From contig NZ_JAGTUK010000002.1 in NCBI RefSeq assembly GCF_018224615.1, positions 248,001-312,000 of the forward strand: 64,000 nt of DNA. The letters are read 5' to 3'. This DNA is from Microbacterium paraoxydans. Lineage in GTDB: Bacteria > Actinomycetota > Actinomycetes > Actinomycetales > Microbacteriaceae. The translations under genes and the position numbers were made by a program. Below are positions 9,882 to 18,704 of the stretch, in pieces; position 1 is the stretch's first letter, and each line of letters opens with the position of its first letter. A model generated the notes under the pieces. The model was not told the origin of the DNA. It searched no databases and saw only the letters and a list, made by a program, of their open reading frames with translations.

Positions 9882-10289
9882 ATGCCCCGCGGTTACCGGG
9901 ATCGCGCCGACGACAGTCTGCTGACCCTGCTCGGGGATCTTCCCGAACTGGTCACGAACCTCGTCAAGGCGGAGATCGACGCCGCCAAGGCGTGGGTCTC
10001 CCGTACGGCGAAGGACGCGGGGATCGGATCGGTCTGGTTCCTCGTCGCCCTGTTCTTCCTGTTCTGGGCGGTGCCGGTGATCCTGGTGTTCGCGATCGCC
10101 GGTCTGTCGTCGTGGTGGCCGGTGTGGCTGTCGGCGATCGTCGTTTTCGGCATCCTCATCCTGGCCGTGCTGCTGTTCGCGCTGCTGGGCATCCTCAAGT
10201 TCCGCAAGGTGCTCAAGCGCCAGAACCCCGCTCAGGCCGTGGCCGAGGACATCCGAATCGTGAAGGAGGCCGGCGATGAGCACGCCTGA
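9882..10289 (+). CDS. Phage-holin-like (Holin-X type) membrane protein
   Basis: A 135-residue protein. The cytoplasmic N-terminal helix carries the DLPELVTNLVKAEIDAAK pattern of the actinobacterial Holin-X family, followed by two long hydrophobic helices (about 50-75 and 82-108) and a basic C-terminus. Despite the name, these chromosomal proteins are not linked to phage; there is no phage gene nearby. It is probably a small envelope or stress protein made together with its two neighbours. Confidence 0.8.
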   Translation: MPRGYRDRADDSLLTLLGDLPELVTNLVKAEIDAAKAWVSRTAKDAGIGSVWFLVALFFLFWAVPVILVFAIAGLSSWWPVWLSAIVVFGILILAVLLFALLGILKFRKVLKRQNPAQAVAEDIRIVKEAGDEHA

Positions 10290-10548
10290 GTCGCTGCCGC
10301 GCACTGCCGTCCCCGCCGGGATCGTCGCTCCCGTCGCTTCGGCTCGCGCCGAGCTGAAGGCGGCGCTCGCCGCGATCGAGGTCAAGGGCAACATCCCGCG
10401 CCGGGTGGAGAAGGCGTCGGCGCGTGCCGCCGTCAAGGCACGGGCGTTCGCGGACCGCAACCCGGTGGCCGCGGTGGCCGCTGCCGTGGGAATCGCGGCG
10501 GCCGTGGGCGGCGCCGTGTGGGCGATCGCTCGGGCCATCGCGCGCTGA
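10276..10548 (+). CDS. Small membrane protein with DUF3618-like C-terminus
   Basis: A 90-residue protein overlapping the holin-like gene by 14 bp. The first half is a charged helix with alternating Ala, Arg and Lys; the second half is a single membrane helix following RNPVAAVAAAVG, similar to the tail of DUF3618 proteins. Function is unknown. Overlap and orientation argue for co-translation with the two preceding genes. Confidence 0.7.
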   Translation: MSTPESLPRTAVPAGIVAPVASARAELKAALAAIEVKGNIPRRVEKASARAAVKARAFADRNPVAAVAAAVGIAAAVGGAVWAIARAIAR

Positions 10549-10615
10549 CGTCGCGCCCGACGCCGTGGTATTCCCCTGATTAGGGGCTTCTCGGCGAAAG
10601 GGGCAGACTGGGACT

Positions 10616-11293
10616 ATGTCCGAAGTGCGCGAAGAGAACCCGTCCGGCTTCACCCTCTGGGCTGTGTGGCGACGTCATCCCGACGTTCCCGTGACGGAGA
10701 ACGACGCCACCGAACTGGAGACGATCGTCTCGCACATCGAAGACTCCGGGGTCACGGTCCGTGGCTTCTACGACGTCTCCGGGCTGAAGGCCGACGCCGA
10801 CCTGATGGTGTGGTTGCACGGCGACACCGCCGAGGAACTGCAGAAGGCACTCCGACGCCTGCGTCGCACCGAACTGCTGCGTTCACTCCTTCCGGTGTGG
10901 AACGTGATGGGTGTGCATCGCGACGCGGAGTTCAACCGCTCGCACGTCCCCGGCTTCCTCCGCGGCGTCGAGCCGAAGGACTGGCTGTGCCTGTACCCGT
11001 TCGTCCGCACGCCGGAGTGGTACCTGGCGCCGGAGGCGGAGCGTCGGGCGATGCTCGCCGACCACGGCCGCAAGGGCGCCGCGTTCACGGGCGTCATCGC
11101 CAACACGGTGGCGGCGTTCGCGCTGGGCGACTACGAGTGGCTGCTGCCGATGGAGGCCGATGACGTGACCGACCTCGTCGACATGATGCGTGACCTCCGT
11201 TACACCGACGCGCGGCTGTACGTGAAGGAGGAGGTGCCCTTCTACACGGGGCGCCGCCTGCGGTTCGACGAGATCGCCGACGTGCTGCAGTAA
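10616..11293 (+). CDS. chdC: Coproheme decarboxylase (HemQ/ChdC)
   Basis: A 225-residue chlorite-dismutase-fold enzyme that turns Fe-coproporphyrin III into haem b by two oxidative decarboxylations. Typical segments are FTLWAVWRRHPD, RGFYDVSGLKADADLM, the heme-pocket strand GVHRDAEFNRSHVPGF, LYPFVRTPEWYLA and ANTVAAFALGDYEW. It shows that the organism uses the coproporphyrin-dependent haem route. hemC follows after 7 bp. A 5-bp hairpin CCCCT/AGGGG (10573-10586) sits in the short upstream gap. Confidence 0.95.
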   Translation: MSEVREENPSGFTLWAVWRRHPDVPVTENDATELETIVSHIEDSGVTVRGFYDVSGLKADADLMVWLHGDTAEELQKALRRLRRTELLRSLLPVWNVMGVHRDAEFNRSHVPGFLRGVEPKDWLCLYPFVRTPEWYLAPEAERRAMLADHGRKGAAFTGVIANTVAAFALGDYEWLLPMEADDVTDLVDMMRDLRYTDARLYVKEEVPFYTGRRLRFDEIADVLQ

Positions 11294-11300
11294 CCGCGCC

Positions 11301-12302
11301 ATGAGCACCCCCATCCGTCTCGGCACCCGACGCAGCGCGCTCGCGCAGGCGCAGTCCGGTCATGTCGCCGCCGCCCTCGAGAAGGTCACCGGCCGGCCTG
11401 TCGAACTCGTCCCGATCACCAGCGAGGGGGACACCAACCGGGCGTCCCTGTCGGAGATCGGCGGCCTGGGCGTCTTCGCCACTCGGTTGCGCGAGGCCCT
11501 GCTCGCGGATCGCTGCGACTTCCTCGTGCACTCCCTCAAGGACCTCCCGACCGCGGTTCCGGACGGCCTCGTCATCGCGGCGACGCCGCCGCGCGAGGAC
11601 GCGCGAGACGTGGTGCTCACGCGCCACGGCGTGCCTCTCCACGAGCTGCGTTCCGGCAGCACCGTGGGCACGGGGGCTCCGCGTCGCATCGCGCAGGTGC
11701 GACGTCGGGCGCCGCACGCGGAGGTCGTCGACATCCGCGGCAACGTCGACTCGCGGCTCGCCCGCGTGGCCTCGGGCGAGCTCGATGCGGTCATTCTCGC
11801 CGCGGCCGGCCTTTCTCGCCTCGGGGCGGATTCGCCGTTGCGACGGGAGGAGCTCGGGCTCGCGGAGTGGCCGACCGCGCCCGGCCAGGGGTCTCTCGCG
11901 GTGGAGACGAGGGCGGACGCGCCGGCCGAGCTGCTCGAGGCGCTCTCGACGCTCGACGATCACGACACCCGACTGGCCGTCACGGTGGAGCGGGCTATCT
12001 TGGAGGGCCTCGACGCCGGCTGTCAAGCCCCCATGGCGGCTCACGCCCGTGTCGAAGGGGCCGAGATCCGCGTCAGGACGGTCGTGTACGCCCCGGACGG
12101 GGGTCGACGGATCGGTCTCGACGTCACGGAAGCCCTGAACGGGGAGTATATTCGTCGGAACGGCAGTGGCAATGGAGCGGATACTGCCGATGGTGCAGGC
12201 CCGATGCACGCAGCGCGCGAGCTCGGGCTCGCTGTTGCCCGTCGGCTGCTCGATCAAGGGGCGGCCGACCTCGTCCCCCGAGAGCACCCCGAATCCTCAT
12301 GA
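11301..12302 (+). CDS. hemC: Porphobilinogen deaminase (hydroxymethylbilane synthase)
   Basis: A 333-residue enzyme that joins four porphobilinogens into hydroxymethylbilane. The N-terminal IRLGTRRSALAQAQ, catalytic Asp in HSLKDLP (Asp about 81) and cofactor-attachment Cys in LDAGCQAP (Cys about 241) are present. The C-terminal domain carries an extra Gly/Asn/Asp-rich loop (about 285-300, RNGSGNGADTADGAG) before the last helix. It lies 7 bp after chdC, and its stop overlaps the hemD start (ATGA). Confidence 0.96.
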   Translation: MSTPIRLGTRRSALAQAQSGHVAAALEKVTGRPVELVPITSEGDTNRASLSEIGGLGVFATRLREALLADRCDFLVHSLKDLPTAVPDGLVIAATPPREDARDVVLTRHGVPLHELRSGSTVGTGAPRRIAQVRRRAPHAEVVDIRGNVDSRLARVASGELDAVILAAAGLSRLGADSPLRREELGLAEWPTAPGQGSLAVETRADAPAELLEALSTLDDHDTRLAVTVERAILEGLDAGCQAPMAAHARVEGAEIRVRTVVYAPDGGRRIGLDVTEALNGEYIRRNGSGNGADTADGAGPMHAARELGLAVARRLLDQGAADLVPREHPESS

Positions 12303-13096
12303 CCACTTCCGAAACCAAGCAGGACCGACCGCTGGACGGCTGGCGCATCCTCGTGCCCCGTGGCGGGCCCTGGGGCGACAGCGTCGCTGCGAGCCTGCGC
12401 GCCCTGGGCGCCGTGCCCGTCGTCGCGCCGCTCATCAACTTCGCCCCCACGACGGATCAGGCCACGCTCGACCGTGCGCTGGAGCAGCTGGCGGCCGGTG
12501 AGTTCGACTGGCTGACGGTGACGAGCGCGACCACGGTCGACGTGCTGTTCGCCCACCGGGCGGTCGTGCCGAAGTCCACGAAGATCGCGGCGGTGGGGGA
12601 GACCACGGCCGCGGCGCTGCAGGCCGTGGGCTACGAGGTGGCCCTGGTTCCCGAGCAGGACAACTCGGCGCAGGGCATGGCGCAGCAGCTGATCGCGCTG
12701 GAGCGGGAGCCGCGGCGCATCCTGGCGCTGCGCAGCGAGATCGCCAAGCCGGTGCTGAGCATCATGCTGTCCGAGGCCGGACACGACGTGCACGGTGTGG
12801 TCGCGTACCGCACGGTGGGCGTGCCGGTCACGGAGCGCATCCGTCGCGATGTGGAGAACGGCCGTATCAACGCCATCCTCATCACGAGCGGTTCGGTGGC
12901 GGAGCAGGTGCGCGAGCAGTTCCCCGACATCCCGGACGAGACGCTCCTGGCCGCGATCGGCCCGCGCACCGCGAAGGACGCGGAGCGGGCGGGACTGCCG
13001 GTGTCGGTCGTGGCCGATCGGCAGACCATCGACGCGCTGATCGACGCGGTGTCGCAGTTCACGCTTCCGCACGCGGCAGACGAGTTCGCGCCGTGA
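12299..13096 (+). CDS. hemD: Uroporphyrinogen III synthase
   Basis: A 265-residue protein with the weakly conserved two-domain HemD fold: [17 protein letters not shown] at the N-terminus, [44 protein letters not shown] and [17 protein letters not shown]. It closes hydroxymethylbilane with inversion of ring D. The start overlaps hemC as ATGA and the end overlaps hemB as GTGA, showing tight coupling. A longer in-frame ORF that begins inside hemC is rejected. Confidence 0.94.
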   Translation: MTTSETKQDRPLDGWRILVPRGGPWGDSVAASLRALGAVPVVAPLINFAPTTDQATLDRALEQLAAGEFDWLTVTSATTVDVLFAHRAVVPKSTKIAAVGETTAAALQAVGYEVALVPEQDNSAQGMAQQLIALEREPRRILALRSEIAKPVLSIMLSEAGHDVHGVVAYRTVGVPVTERIRRDVENGRINAILITSGSVAEQVREQFPDIPDETLLAAIGPRTAKDAERAGLPVSVVADRQTIDALIDAVSQFTLPHAADEFAP

Positions 13097-14070
13097 GCTT
13101 CCCCGACATCCGCCTCCGTCGGCTGCGCCAGTCGCGTGCCGTGCGCGACCTCGTGCGGGAGACCTCGCTCGAGCCGCGACAGCTCGTGCTGCCCCTGTTC
13201 GTGCGCGAGGGCCTGACCGAGCCCGCGGCGATCGGTTCGATGCCCGGTGTGGCTCAGCACTCGCTCGACTCGCTGCGGGCAGCGGCGGTCGAGGCGGCGG
13301 AGGCCGGCGTCGGCGGCGTCATGCTGTTCGGCGTCCCGGCGGTGCGTGACGCCGTGGGCTCCGGTGCGGACGACCCGCGCGGCATCCTGAACGTCGCGAC
13401 CGAGGCACTGGCGACCGAGGTGGGCGACGCGCTCGTGCTGCAGACGGATCTGTGTCTCGACGAGTTCACCGACCACGGCCACTGCGGTGTGCTCGCAGCG
13501 GACGGCTCGGTCGACAACGACGCCACGCTCGAGCGCTACACCTCCATGGCGCTGGCCCAGGCGCGCGCCGGGTCGCAGCTGCTCGGGCTGTCGGGCATGA
13601 TGGACGGCCAGGTCGCCGTGATCCGCCGGGCGCTCGACGCCGAGGGCTTCACCGACACGCTGATCTTGGCCTACGCGGCGAAGTACGCGAGTGCGTTCTA
13701 CGGTCCGTTCCGCGAGGCCGTCGACTCTCAGCTCACCGGCGACCGGCGCACGTACCAGCTCGATCCGGGCAACCGCCGGGAGGGTGTGCGCGAGGCCCTG
13801 GTCGACGAGCAGGAGGGTGCGGACATCGTCATGGTGAAGCCGGCGATGGCGTTCCTCGACGTGCTGCGCGAGGTGCGTGATGCGGTGACCGTGCCGGTGT
13901 GGGCGTATCAGGTGTCCGGCGAGTACGCGATGATCGAGGCGGCTGCGGCGAACGGCTGGATCGATCGCCGCGCGGCGGTGTCGGAGTCGCTGCTGTCGAT
14001 CCGTCGTGCGGGCGCCGACGCGGTGCTGACGTACTGGGCGACCGAGGCCGCCCGCTGGCTGCGCGGCTGA
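13093..14070 (+). CDS. hemB: Delta-aminolevulinic acid dehydratase (porphobilinogen synthase)
   Basis: A 325-residue TIM-barrel enzyme condensing two aminolevulinates. Schiff-base lysines are in [15 protein letters not shown] (Lys about 197) and MVKPAM (Lys about 249). The metal loop reads [14 protein letters not shown]: the first and third zinc cysteines of the E. coli enzyme are kept (about 121 and 131), but the second is Asp (about 123), a mixed site I recall from other actinobacteria. The GTG start overlaps the hemD stop. hemL follows after 97 bp with a separate promoter. Confidence 0.96.
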   Translation: MSFPDIRLRRLRQSRAVRDLVRETSLEPRQLVLPLFVREGLTEPAAIGSMPGVAQHSLDSLRAAAVEAAEAGVGGVMLFGVPAVRDAVGSGADDPRGILNVATEALATEVGDALVLQTDLCLDEFTDHGHCGVLAADGSVDNDATLERYTSMALAQARAGSQLLGLSGMMDGQVAVIRRALDAEGFTDTLILAYAAKYASAFYGPFREAVDSQLTGDRRTYQLDPGNRREGVREALVDEQEGADIVMVKPAMAFLDVLREVRDAVTVPVWAYQVSGEYAMIEAAAANGWIDRRAAVSESLLSIRRAGADAVLTYWATEAARWLRG

Positions 14071-14116
14071 CGTCACCGCGGCGCTCGGCGCGGACTCCGG
14101 CGTCGGTGCGGCGGGT

Positions 14117-14122
14117 TAGCCT
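14117..14122 (+). promoter_or_regulatory. Candidate -10 (TAGCCT) for hemL and its upstream ORF
   Basis: TAGCCT ends 7 bases before an ATG at 14130 that opens a 13-codon ORF. The geometry matches the other leaderless starts in the window. No clear -35. Confidence 0.4.
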
Positions 14123-14129
14123 GGAAGGG

Positions 14130-14171
14130 ATGCCCGGGAGAGCTCCGCGCATCACCGAGGAGCTTCGATGA
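14130..14171 (+). CDS. 13-codon upstream ORF coupled to hemL
   Basis: The ORF encodes [13 protein letters not shown] and ends in TGA overlapping the hemL ATG (ATGA). Its ATG is placed like a leaderless start, and the hemL ribosome-binding site GAGGAG lies inside it. Translation of the short ORF could therefore set hemL initiation. Whether it is translated is unknown. Confidence 0.35.
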   Translation: MPGRAPRITEELR

Positions 14172-15490
14172 CCGACCGCAATGACGACCTGTTCTCCGCT
14201 GCCCGCGCCGTGATCCCCGGCGGGGTGAACTCGCCCGTGCGCGCCTACGGCTCGGTCGGTGGAACCCCGCGGTTCCTGGCCTCGGCGAAGGGCGCGACCG
14301 TGACCGATGCGGCCGGTCGGCAGTATGTCGATCTGGTGGCATCGTGGGGCCCTGCGCTGCTCGGGCACGCGCAGCCCGAGGTCGTCGCCGCCGTGCAGGA
14401 GGCCGCGGCGCGCGGGCTGTCGTTCGGCGCGCCGACCGAGGGCGAGGTCGAGCTGGCGGCCCTGATCGCCGACCGGGTGCGCTTCGGCGATATCCGGCCG
14501 GTCGAGCGCGTGCGTCTCGTGTCCACGGGCACCGAGGCGACCATGACCGCGATCCGCCTCGCCCGCGGCGCGACCGGCCGCGACCTGCTGGTGAAGTTCG
14601 CGGGGCACTACCACGGCCACTCCGACGGGCTGCTGGCCGAGGCGGGATCGGGCGTCGCCACGCTCGCGCTGCCCGGGTCGGCCGGGGTGCCGGCGCCGAT
14701 CGCCGCGCAGACCCTCGTGATCCGCTACAACGACCCGGAGGCTCTCGCCGCCGTGTTCGCCGAGCACGGCCAGCGCATCGCCGCGGTGATCGTGGAGGCG
14801 TCCGCGGCGAACATGGGCGTGGTGCCGCCGCTTCCCGGCTTCAACCGCCTGATCGCCGACACCGCGCACGCCCACGGTGCACTCATGATCCTGGACGAGG
14901 TGCTCACGGGCTTCCGGGTGCACCCCGCGGGGTTCTGGGGACTGCAGGCCGCCGCGGGCGAAGACTACCTTCCCGACATCATCACGTTCGGCAAGGTCGT
15001 GGGCGGCGGGATGCCGCTCGCCGCGCTGGGCGGACGGGCCGAGGTGATGGACCTGCTGGCCCCGCTCGGGCCCGTGTACCAGGCGGGCACGCTGTCGGGG
15101 AACCCGCTCTCGGTCGCGGCGGGCGTGGCCACGTTGCGCCTCGCGACGCCCGAGGTCTACGCCACGGTCGATGCCGCGGCCGCCCGCGTCGCGGCCGCCC
15201 TCGATGCGGCTCTGAGCGACGCCGGAGTCACCCACGCCGTCGCGGCGGCCGGCAACCTGTTCAGTGCCTCGTTCCGCGCCTCCGTCCCGCGCGACTACGC
15301 GGAGGCGCAGGCGCAGGAGTCGTACCGCTACGCGGCCTTCTTCCACGCGATGCGCGAGAACGGCGTCGCGCTTCCCCCGAGTGTGTTCGAGGCGTGGTTC
15401 CTCACGGCCGCCCACGGCGACGAGGAACTGCAGCGCATCGAGGCCGCACTGCCGCTCGCGGCGGCAGCCGCAGCCGACGCCAGGCCCTGA
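14168..15490 (+). CDS. hemL: Glutamate-1-semialdehyde 2,1-aminomutase
   Basis: A 440-residue PLP enzyme making 5-aminolevulinate from glutamate-1-semialdehyde, the second C5-pathway step after HemA. The N-terminal [15 protein letters not shown], the [16 protein letters not shown] phosphate-binding region, [10 protein letters not shown] and PLP lysine in [11 protein letters not shown] (Lys about 276) are all typical. The ATG has GAGGAG 6 bases upstream. The C-terminus is Ala-rich and slightly extended. Confidence 0.96.
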   Translation: MTDRNDDLFSAARAVIPGGVNSPVRAYGSVGGTPRFLASAKGATVTDAAGRQYVDLVASWGPALLGHAQPEVVAAVQEAAARGLSFGAPTEGEVELAALIADRVRFGDIRPVERVRLVSTGTEATMTAIRLARGATGRDLLVKFAGHYHGHSDGLLAEAGSGVATLALPGSAGVPAPIAAQTLVIRYNDPEALAAVFAEHGQRIAAVIVEASAANMGVVPPLPGFNRLIADTAHAHGALMILDEVLTGFRVHPAGFWGLQAAAGEDYLPDIITFGKVVGGGMPLAALGGRAEVMDLLAPLGPVYQAGTLSGNPLSVAAGVATLRLATPEVYATVDAAAARVAAALDAALSDAGVTHAVAAAGNLFSASFRASVPRDYAEAQAQESYRYAAFFHAMRENGVALPPSVFEAWFLTAAHGDEELQRIEAALPLAAAAAADARP

Positions 15491-15612
15491 TCGCACGGCG
15501 GCTCCGCGCCGGCGGGCAGTACCGACGATGAGCCGAACCCGACAACGGATCGTTGCTTTCCTGTGAGCAACTTCCAGCCAACCGGGAGCGCTGCGCTGGC
15601 AGACTAATGGGC

Positions 15613-16062
15613 ATGGTGACGTTGCTGCTGGACCAGACGCAACTCGAAGTCGTGCTCTCGCCCATCGAACGCGGCGCCACCTTCCACCGCGAGAACGTCC
15701 GCATCCCGCGCGAGACGATCACCAAGGTGCAGCTCACGGACGACGCCTGGACGTGGCTGCGCGGCGTGCCGAACCCGGGGACGCACATCCCCGGTGTGCT
15801 CGCCGCCGGCAGCTGGAAAGCCGCGGGCAGCCTCGACTTCGTGCTCATCCGGCGGCGCCGCCCGAGCGTCGTGATCGATCTCGAGGGCGACCCGCAGTAC
15901 AACCGGCTCATTCTCACCACACGCCACGGCCTCGCGCTCACGCAGGCGCTGCGACTCGAGGTGTCCGACGAGCCAGCGAGCGTCGAGGAGATCGTCGCGA
16001 CCGCACCGAGCCCGGTCTCCAAGGGCAGCCGTCGGCCGGTGATCCGTCCGCGCCCGGCCTGA
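15613..16062 (+). CDS. Conserved hypothetical protein, PH-like
   Basis: A 149-residue protein. Alternating beta-type hydrophobicity (TLLLDQTQLEVVL, ITKVQLTDDAWTWLRG, LDFVLIRRRRPSVVIDLEG, YNRLILTTRHG) suggests a bacterial PH-like beta fold ending in a helix; the last 20 residues are basic and Pro-rich. There is no signal peptide or membrane helix. The start is uncertain: ATG 15607 and 15613 are both in frame and neither has a good ribosome-binding site. It converges on the ABC ATPase gene with a shared terminator. Function unknown. Confidence 0.65.
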   Translation: MVTLLLDQTQLEVVLSPIERGATFHRENVRIPRETITKVQLTDDAWTWLRGVPNPGTHIPGVLAAGSWKAAGSLDFVLIRRRRPSVVIDLEGDPQYNRLILTTRHGLALTQALRLEVSDEPASVEEIVATAPSPVSKGSRRPVIRPRPA

Positions 16063-16078
16063 GCACCCACGAACCACA

Positions 16079-16110
16079 GACGCCCTCCCGGCTGCAGCCG
16101 GGAGGGCGTC
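16079..16110. terminator. Bidirectional terminator hairpin
   Basis: A perfect 14-bp stem, GACGCCCTCCCGGC (16079-16092) pairing with GCCGGGAGGGCGTC (16097-16110), around a TGCA loop. It lies between convergent genes and supports the stop assigned to the acidic-tail ABC protein. Confidence 0.8.
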
Positions 16111-16122
16111 GTGTGTTCGTGC

Positions 16123-18594
16123 TCAGTCGCGGTGCTCGTGGCCCTCGTCGTGACGGTGGTCGTCGCCCTCGCCGTGGTCGTGGCTCTCGCCCTCGACGTG
16201 CTCGTGGCTCTCGCCCTCGCCGTGCTCGTGCGGGTCGGCGGCAGCATCCGCCTGCTCCTCGCCCTGCTCCGGCCCGTCGCTGTCGAGGTCGTCGCCGCTG
16301 CCGCTTTCGTGAGCGGGCAGATCGCCAGGCTGGTCGTTCTCGGGCTCGGAGTGCGTCTCGTCCTGCGCGTCCGTCGCGGTGTGCGCGGCCAGCGGAACCG
16401 TGTCGATCACGCCGGTCGTCGCGACGCTCCAGTGCGCTCCCTCGGTCCGCGGTTCCGCGGCGACGGAGGGCTCCGGTGCGCTCGCGCTCGTGCTCAGCGG
16501 GTAGTCGCGCGGCTCGTCCTCGTAGTACGCGCGAGCGGCTGCGGAGAGCAGAGAGCTGACGGCGGCGGCGCGGGGGTCGTCCTCCACGTCGTCCGTCTCG
16601 TCTGCCCGGGTCTCGTCGGCCGCGGCCTCGTCGGCGTGCGCTTCAGCGGGAGCATCCGCGGCGCTCGCGTCGGGCTGGGCCTCGTCGGCGTCGGCGTCGG
16701 TCTCATGATCGCTGCCCTGGTCGTCGGCCGGAGCCTCATCGAGCGCGTTATCGCCCTCGGTGCCGTCCAGCTCGGCGAAGAACTCGATACCCGCGTGGTC
16801 CTCGTCGGTCTCGTCATCGGTGCGGTCGCCCGCGTCGCTCGACTCGCCGTCCTCGGCCGCGGCATCGGCCGGGGAATCCGCGTCCGCGTCCGCGTCGAGA
16901 GCGGAGTCGTCGGAGCCGGACCCGCTCGAGGACTCGTCCGCGGCATCCTCGTTCTGGGGGGCGTCGTCCGCGGCGCCGTCGGCCTCCGCGGCACCGCCCG
17001 CGTGGGACCCGTCCGTCGCCGCAGCCTCTCCGGAAGCGTCCGTCGTGGCCTGGTCGTCCGAGAACTCGTCCGCCGCACGCTCGGTCGCTGCGGAGTCGGC
17101 GTCGCCCTCCGGCGACGGGTCGACGCTGGAGTCGTCCGTGTGCTCGGCGTCCTGCGTGGTCGCGAAGAGCTGCGCGAGGCTGCGCCGCGTCGGGCGATCG
17201 GTCGGCTCGTCGTCCTGAGCCGCTGCCGCGCCCCCGAAGAGGATCTCGTCGAAGGAGCGTGCAGGGGAGGTATCCGCCTCCGAGGGCGAGCTGCCCTCGT
17301 CGATCGACGGGGCGTCCTCCATCGTCACAGGACGGACGTCCTCCTCCACGGCGACGACGGCCACCGGTCCGGTCGTCGCCGAGACCTGGGCCACCGTCAC
17401 GTCGGCCGACGGGTCCTGCGCCACGTCTGCGGCGGTGTCAGCGCCGGCCGATGCCTGCGCGTCGTGCGTCTGCCCGTCGTCCTCCGCGTCGGCGTGCGAC
17501 GACTCGGGCCGGGTCTCCGGGGTGAGGTCATCGGCCAGCGCGGCCGCACCGCCGGCGGCCAGGGCCGAAGCGGCGATCCCGGCACCCGCGATCCCGGAAT
17601 CCGCACCCGCCGTCTCATCCGCGTCGGGGGTCGTTCCCGGACCCTCCGCGCGAGTCCCCGCGGTGTCGAGCGCCGTGGTCGCATCGGAGGTCGTGCCGAA
17701 GCGGCCGCCGCGCATCAGGTCGATGAAGACGTCTTCCAGTGTCGGGCCGCGCTGCACCAGCGTGCTGAGGGCGATGCCGGCATCGGCCGCAACAGCGCCC
17801 ACCGTGGTCGCGTCGCCGCCGCGCACGGTCAGCCCGCCGCGCAGCACCTCCACGTCGAAGCCCGCCGCCGACAGCGCGGTCGTGAGACCGTCACGGTCCA
17901 CCGCGTCCACCACCACGGAGCCCGCCGCGGGGTCGGCCAGGGTCTCGATGCCGCTGGACAGCACCAGGCGGCCCTTCGACAGCACCAGAACGTGGTCGGC
18001 GACCTGCTCGATCTCGCTCAGCACGTGCGAGGACACCAGGACCGTGCGTCCCTCGTCGGCGAGGCGACGCATCAACAGGCGCATCCAGCGGATGCCCTCC
18101 GGGTCGAGGCCGTTCGCCGGCTCGTCGAACACCAGGGCACCCGGGTCGCCGAGGAGCGCATGGGCGACGCTCAGCCGCTGCCGCATGCCCAGCGAGAATC
18201 CGCCGATGCGGGAGTCGGCCTCGTCATCGAGCCCGACGAGGGACAGGACCTCGTCGACGCGGGAGAGGCGGATGCCGTTCGCCTTCGCGGCGATCGTCAG
18301 CTGGCGGCTCGCGGTGCGCCGCGGACGGTACACCGTCTCCTCCAGCACCGATCCGATCGTGCGCAGCGGCTGACGGAGTTCGGGGTACGCGACGCCGCCG
18401 ATCGTGGCGGTTCCCGACGACGCGCGCACCTGACCGAGCAGGATGCGGAGGGTCGTGGTCTTCCCTGCGCCGTTCGGACCGAGGAAGGCGGTCACGGCGC
18501 CGGGCTCGACGCGGGCGGAGAAGTCGGAGACGGCGGTCACCTCGTTGAAGCGCTTCGTCACATTCGTGAACTCGAGCACCTGTCCTTCAGGCAT
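16123..18594 (-). CDS. Orphan ABC ATPase with long acidic, His-ended tail
   Basis: An 823-residue protein. Residues 1-300 form a normal DrrA/CcmA-type cassette: Walker A GPNGAGKTT (about 39-47), signature FSLGMRQRL (133-141), Walker B ALVFDEP (153-159), H-loop SSHV (His about 190) and the TLEDVFIDLMRG ending. About 520 residues of Ala/Asp/Glu/Ser/Thr-rich, low-complexity sequence follow, almost without aromatics, and end in a block with ten histidines in about 35 residues. Such a tail is not part of the family. No permease gene is adjacent, although these ATPases normally need one. The ATG at 18594 follows AGAGG; a longer version is rejected. A terminator lies just past the stop. Confidence 0.85.
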   Translation of the reverse strand: MPEGQVLEFTNVTKRFNEVTAVSDFSARVEPGAVTAFLGPNGAGKTTTLRILLGQVRASSGTATIGGVAYPELRQPLRTIGSVLEETVYRPRRTASRQLTIAAKANGIRLSRVDEVLSLVGLDDEADSRIGGFSLGMRQRLSVAHALLGDPGALVFDEPANGLDPEGIRWMRLLMRRLADEGRTVLVSSHVLSEIEQVADHVLVLSKGRLVLSSGIETLADPAAGSVVVDAVDRDGLTTALSAAGFDVEVLRGGLTVRGGDATTVGAVAADAGIALSTLVQRGPTLEDVFIDLMRGGRFGTTSDATTALDTAGTRAEGPGTTPDADETAGADSGIAGAGIAASALAAGGAAALADDLTPETRPESSHADAEDDGQTHDAQASAGADTAADVAQDPSADVTVAQVSATTGPVAVVAVEEDVRPVTMEDAPSIDEGSSPSEADTSPARSFDEILFGGAAAAQDDEPTDRPTRRSLAQLFATTQDAEHTDDSSVDPSPEGDADSAATERAADEFSDDQATTDASGEAAATDGSHAGGAAEADGAADDAPQNEDAADESSSGSGSDDSALDADADADSPADAAAEDGESSDAGDRTDDETDEDHAGIEFFAELDGTEGDNALDEAPADDQGSDHETDADADEAQPDASAADAPAEAHADEAAADETRADETDDVEDDPRAAAVSSLLSAAARAYYEDEPRDYPLSTSASAPEPSVAAEPRTEGAHWSVATTGVIDTVPLAAHTATDAQDETHSEPENDQPGDLPAHESGSGDDLDSDGPEQGEEQADAAADPHEHGEGESHEHVEGESHDHGEGDDHRHDEGHEHRD
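16168..16239 (-). repeat. 24-bp repeats coding the His-rich tail
   Basis: Three consecutive, slightly diverged 24-bp units (16168-16191, 16192-16215, 16216-16239) encode the repeating octet HEHGEGES / HEHVEGES / HDHGEGDD-like. Shorter HxH blocks flank them. The periodicity in whole codons suggests growth by slippage under coding constraint. Confidence 0.6.
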
Positions 18595-18691
18595 CCGGCA
18601 CCTCTCGTCGCGATGAACAGTTCCCCCTATCCTGCCGGAAAACCGCCTCGGAACCCGCATTCTGTGCGGAAATCCACCCCTGGTGAGAAGG

Positions 18692-18697
18692 TAGCCT
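18692..18697 (+). promoter_or_regulatory. Candidate -10 (TAGCCT), leaderless start
   Basis: TAGCCT ends 7 bases before the GTG at 18705, with no ribosome-binding site in between. The same hexamer and spacing occur before the short ORF ahead of hemL. Confidence 0.45.
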
Positions 18698-18704
18698 GGC
18701 ACCC

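Noticed and set aside
9882..10289. Holin-like gene as sign of a prophage
   Set aside because: No endolysin, capsid, integrase or other phage gene nearby; Holin-X proteins are ordinary chromosomal genes in actinobacteria.
16123..16240. Short repeats as a CRISPR array
   Set aside because: The units are contiguous, codon-phased and have no spacers; they encode the His-rich tail.
16123..18702. A start for the acidic-tail ABC protein at 18702
   Set aside because: The extra 36 residues have no family match, and the ATG at 18594 follows AGAGG and begins the normal cassette.
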